A stretch of 64,000 nucleotides of DNA from Actinomadura luzonensis (GTDB lineage Bacteria; Actinomycetota; Actinomycetes; Streptosporangiales; Streptosporangiaceae): assembly GCF_022664455.2 (NCBI RefSeq), contig NZ_JAKRKC020000002.1:2976001-3040000 (forward strand). The letters run 5' to 3'. A program made the position numbers and the translations under genes. Shown here in pieces: positions 62,692-64,000 of the stretch. Within the stretch, counting starts at the first letter, position 1. Each line of letters starts with the position of its first letter. The notes beneath the pieces are model-generated. The model saw nothing but the letters and a program-made list of their open reading frames with translations. It did no database searches and was not told the origin of the DNA.

Positions 62692-63582
62692 GTGCTGCGG
62701 CGGACAATCAGGGCAATGGACATCCAGTCACCGGGAAAGCTCGTCGAGCTGCTCGACCGGCACGCCTATCTGGCCGACGAGGGGCTGGCGACGGCCGCGT
62801 TCCTGGCCCTGCGGATGGGGCGGCCGCTGTTCCTGGAGGGCGAGGCGGGGGTCGGCAAGACCGAGCTGGCCAAGACCCTCGCCAAGCTGCTCAAGGCGCC
62901 GCTCATCCGGCTGCAGTGCTACGAGGGCCTGGACGCCGCCCAGGCCCTGTACGACTGGGACTTCGCCCGCCAGCTCCTGCACCTCAAGGCGGCCGAGGCG
63001 GCCGGCGTCACCGACGTCGGCCGGCTGGAGGGCGAGATCTACGACCGGCGCTTCCTCATCGCCCGCCCCCTGCTGAAGGCCGTCGAGACGCAGCCCAGCG
63101 TGCTGCTGGTGGACGAGATCGACCGGGCCGACGACGAGTTCGAGGCGTTCCTGCTGGAGGTCCTGTCGGACTTCACGATCTCGATCCCCGAGCTGGGCAC
63201 GATCAGGGCGGAGACGCCGCCGGTGGTCGTGGTGACCTCCAACCGCACCCGCGAGGTCCACGACGCGCTCAAGCGGCGCTGCCTCTACCACTGGCTGGAG
63301 CACCCCGACTTCGACCGCGAGGTGGCCATCCTGCTGCGCCGGCTGCCCGGCTGCGGCGAGACCCTGGCCCTGCAGGTGGCGCGGGCCGCCGAGCGGCTGC
63401 GCCGGGCCGGCCTGGTCAAGCCGCCCGGCGTGGCCGAGACGCTGGACTGGACGGAGGCGCTGCTGACGCTCGGCGCCAAGGAGCTGGACCCGGGCCTCGC
63501 CGCCGCCACGCTGGGGGCGGCGCTGAAGTACCGGGAGGATGTGGCGAGCGTCCTCGGCAACGGGCTGCTCCAGCATGACTGA
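62692..63582 (+). CDS. MoxR-family AAA+ ATPase
   Basis: 296 aa MoxR ATPase, a putative chaperone that matures VWA-domain partners. Walker A GEAGVGKTE (residues 50-58), Walker B VLLVDEIDRADDEFEAFLLE and sensor VVVVTSNRTREVHDALKRRC. GTG 62692 lies six bases after TAGCCT; ATG 62716 (MDIQSPGKLVELLD) is an alternative that matches the usual homologue start. Its stop overlaps the VWA gene by eight bases, the standard moxR-coxE-type pairing. Confidence 0.92.
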   Translation: MLRRTIRAMDIQSPGKLVELLDRHAYLADEGLATAAFLALRMGRPLFLEGEAGVGKTELAKTLAKLLKAPLIRLQCYEGLDAAQALYDWDFARQLLHLKAAEAAGVTDVGRLEGEIYDRRFLIARPLLKAVETQPSVLLVDEIDRADDEFEAFLLEVLSDFTISIPELGTIRAETPPVVVVTSNRTREVHDALKRRCLYHWLEHPDFDREVAILLRRLPGCGETLALQVARAAERLRRAGLVKPPGVAETLDWTEALLTLGAKELDPGLAAATLGAALKYREDVASVLGNGLLQHD

Positions 63583-64000
63583 CGGCCCAGGCAGCGGGCC
63601 CGGCAGCGGTGCGGCCGGTCGTCCGGACGGCGGCGCGCTGGCCGCCACCATGACCGGGTTCGCCAGGACGCTGCGCGCGGCCGGCGTCGGGGCCGACCAC
63701 GAGCGGACGCGGGGCCTGCTGGACGCGCTCGCCCACCTCGACGTCACCGACCGCGCCGCCGTCTACTGGGCCGGCCGGCTCACCCTGTGCGCGGGCCCCG
63801 ACGACCTGCCCCGCTACGACCGCTGCTTCGCCGCCTACTTCGGCGGGCACCGCGCGACGACCGCCCGCGCCGCCGTCACGAGCGTCACCCGGCACCTGGC
63901 GGCCCGCGACGACCCGGACGCCGCCGAGCGGGACGGCGGCGCGACGGCACGCCCGCCGCGCCCGCCACCGCCAGCCCGCCGAGGTGCTGCGCCACCGCGA
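63575..64000 (+). CDS. VWA (CoxE-like) domain protein, 3'-truncated by the window
   Basis: Open from ATG 63575 to the end of the window (142 codons). After a Gly/Ser-rich start the sequence TGFARTLRAAGVGADHERTRGLLDALAHL and RAAVYWAGRLTLCAGPDDLPRYDRCFAAYF is typical of the N-terminal part of MoxR-associated CoxE/VWA proteins; the metal-binding VWA domain itself would lie beyond the window. The last 15-20 codons look out of frame: AEVLRHRD, expected soon after this point in the family, is read one frame away at 63978-64000, so a small indel near 63950-63975 is possible. Confidence 0.8.
   Translation, partial: MTDGPGSGPGSGAAGRPDGGALAATMTGFARTLRAAGVGADHERTRGLLDALAHLDVTDRAAVYWAGRLTLCAGPDDLPRYDRCFAAYFGGHRATTARAAVTSVTRHLAARDDPDAAERDGGATARPPRPPPPARRGAAPPR

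Overview
The window is a very GC-rich (low 70s percent by eye) stretch of an actinobacterial chromosome. A BldD orthologue with an intact c-di-GMP signature, an actinobacterial integration host factor, a PASTA kinase next to an Rv2175c-type DNA-binding protein, and many GTG starts point to a sporulating, mycelial actinomycete. My best guess is Streptosporangiales (Nonomuraea-like); that placement is inference, because no rRNA is present. Almost all genes are recognisable housekeeping or metabolic genes, and no prophage, IS element or CRISPR array was seen.

Layout. 0-9 kb: purine-ring catabolism, from hydroxyisourate hydrolase, uricase, two xanthine dehydrogenase subunits (FAD and 2Fe-2S) and 8-oxoguanine deaminase to glycerate kinase, allantoinase and allantoicase. 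The molybdopterin subunit is not in view. 9-18.4 kb: PknL-like PASTA kinase, thiO-thiS-thiG under a TPP riboswitch, a ferredoxin-reductase-like flavoprotein, the Rv2175c homologue, thiE, a polyprenyl synthase and metF. Part of this matches the pknL-Rv2175c-idsA2-metF neighbourhood of Mycobacterium tuberculosis. 18.4-27.5 kb is an accessory zone: GNAT, YbaK-type deacylase, L,D-transpeptidase lipoprotein, HxlR regulator with a frameshifted NAD(P)-binding oxidoreductase, a TetR-P450-ferredoxin cassette, a HEPN protein behind a promoter carrying two LexA-type boxes, a broken HTH gene coupled to a DUF4177 protein, and repetitive DNA. 27.5-32 kb: bldD, then a universal stress protein, an amino-acid permease and an arginine deiminase.

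32-64 kb is a conserved block comparable in order to Rv1379-Rv1417. It holds a pyrimidine operon (pyrR-B-C-carA-carB-pyrK-pyrD-pyrF, no pyrE) behind a PyrR-type RNA hairpin, then ihf-gmk-rpoZ-coaBC, metK and priA (frame broken by several small indels). After these come a pair of unknown tandem paralogues, def-fmt-rsmB-rpe, an MpaB-family protein and an FMN-riboswitch riboflavin operon (ribD-ribE-pnuX-ribAB-ribH). The end holds a PH-domain protein and a MoxR/VWA pair that runs off the window.

Regulation visible in the DNA: TPP, FMN and PyrR RNA elements; a TetR-type inverted repeat; LexA-type boxes; BldD-type boxes at bldD itself and in tandem upstream of ihf; and at least a dozen genes whose start codon lies 6-7 nt after a TANNNT -10 hexamer, the arrangement expected of leaderless transcripts. 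Several short indels (21.6, 26.6, 49.2-49.35 and possibly 63.95 kb) break otherwise well-conserved frames and may partly be consensus errors.
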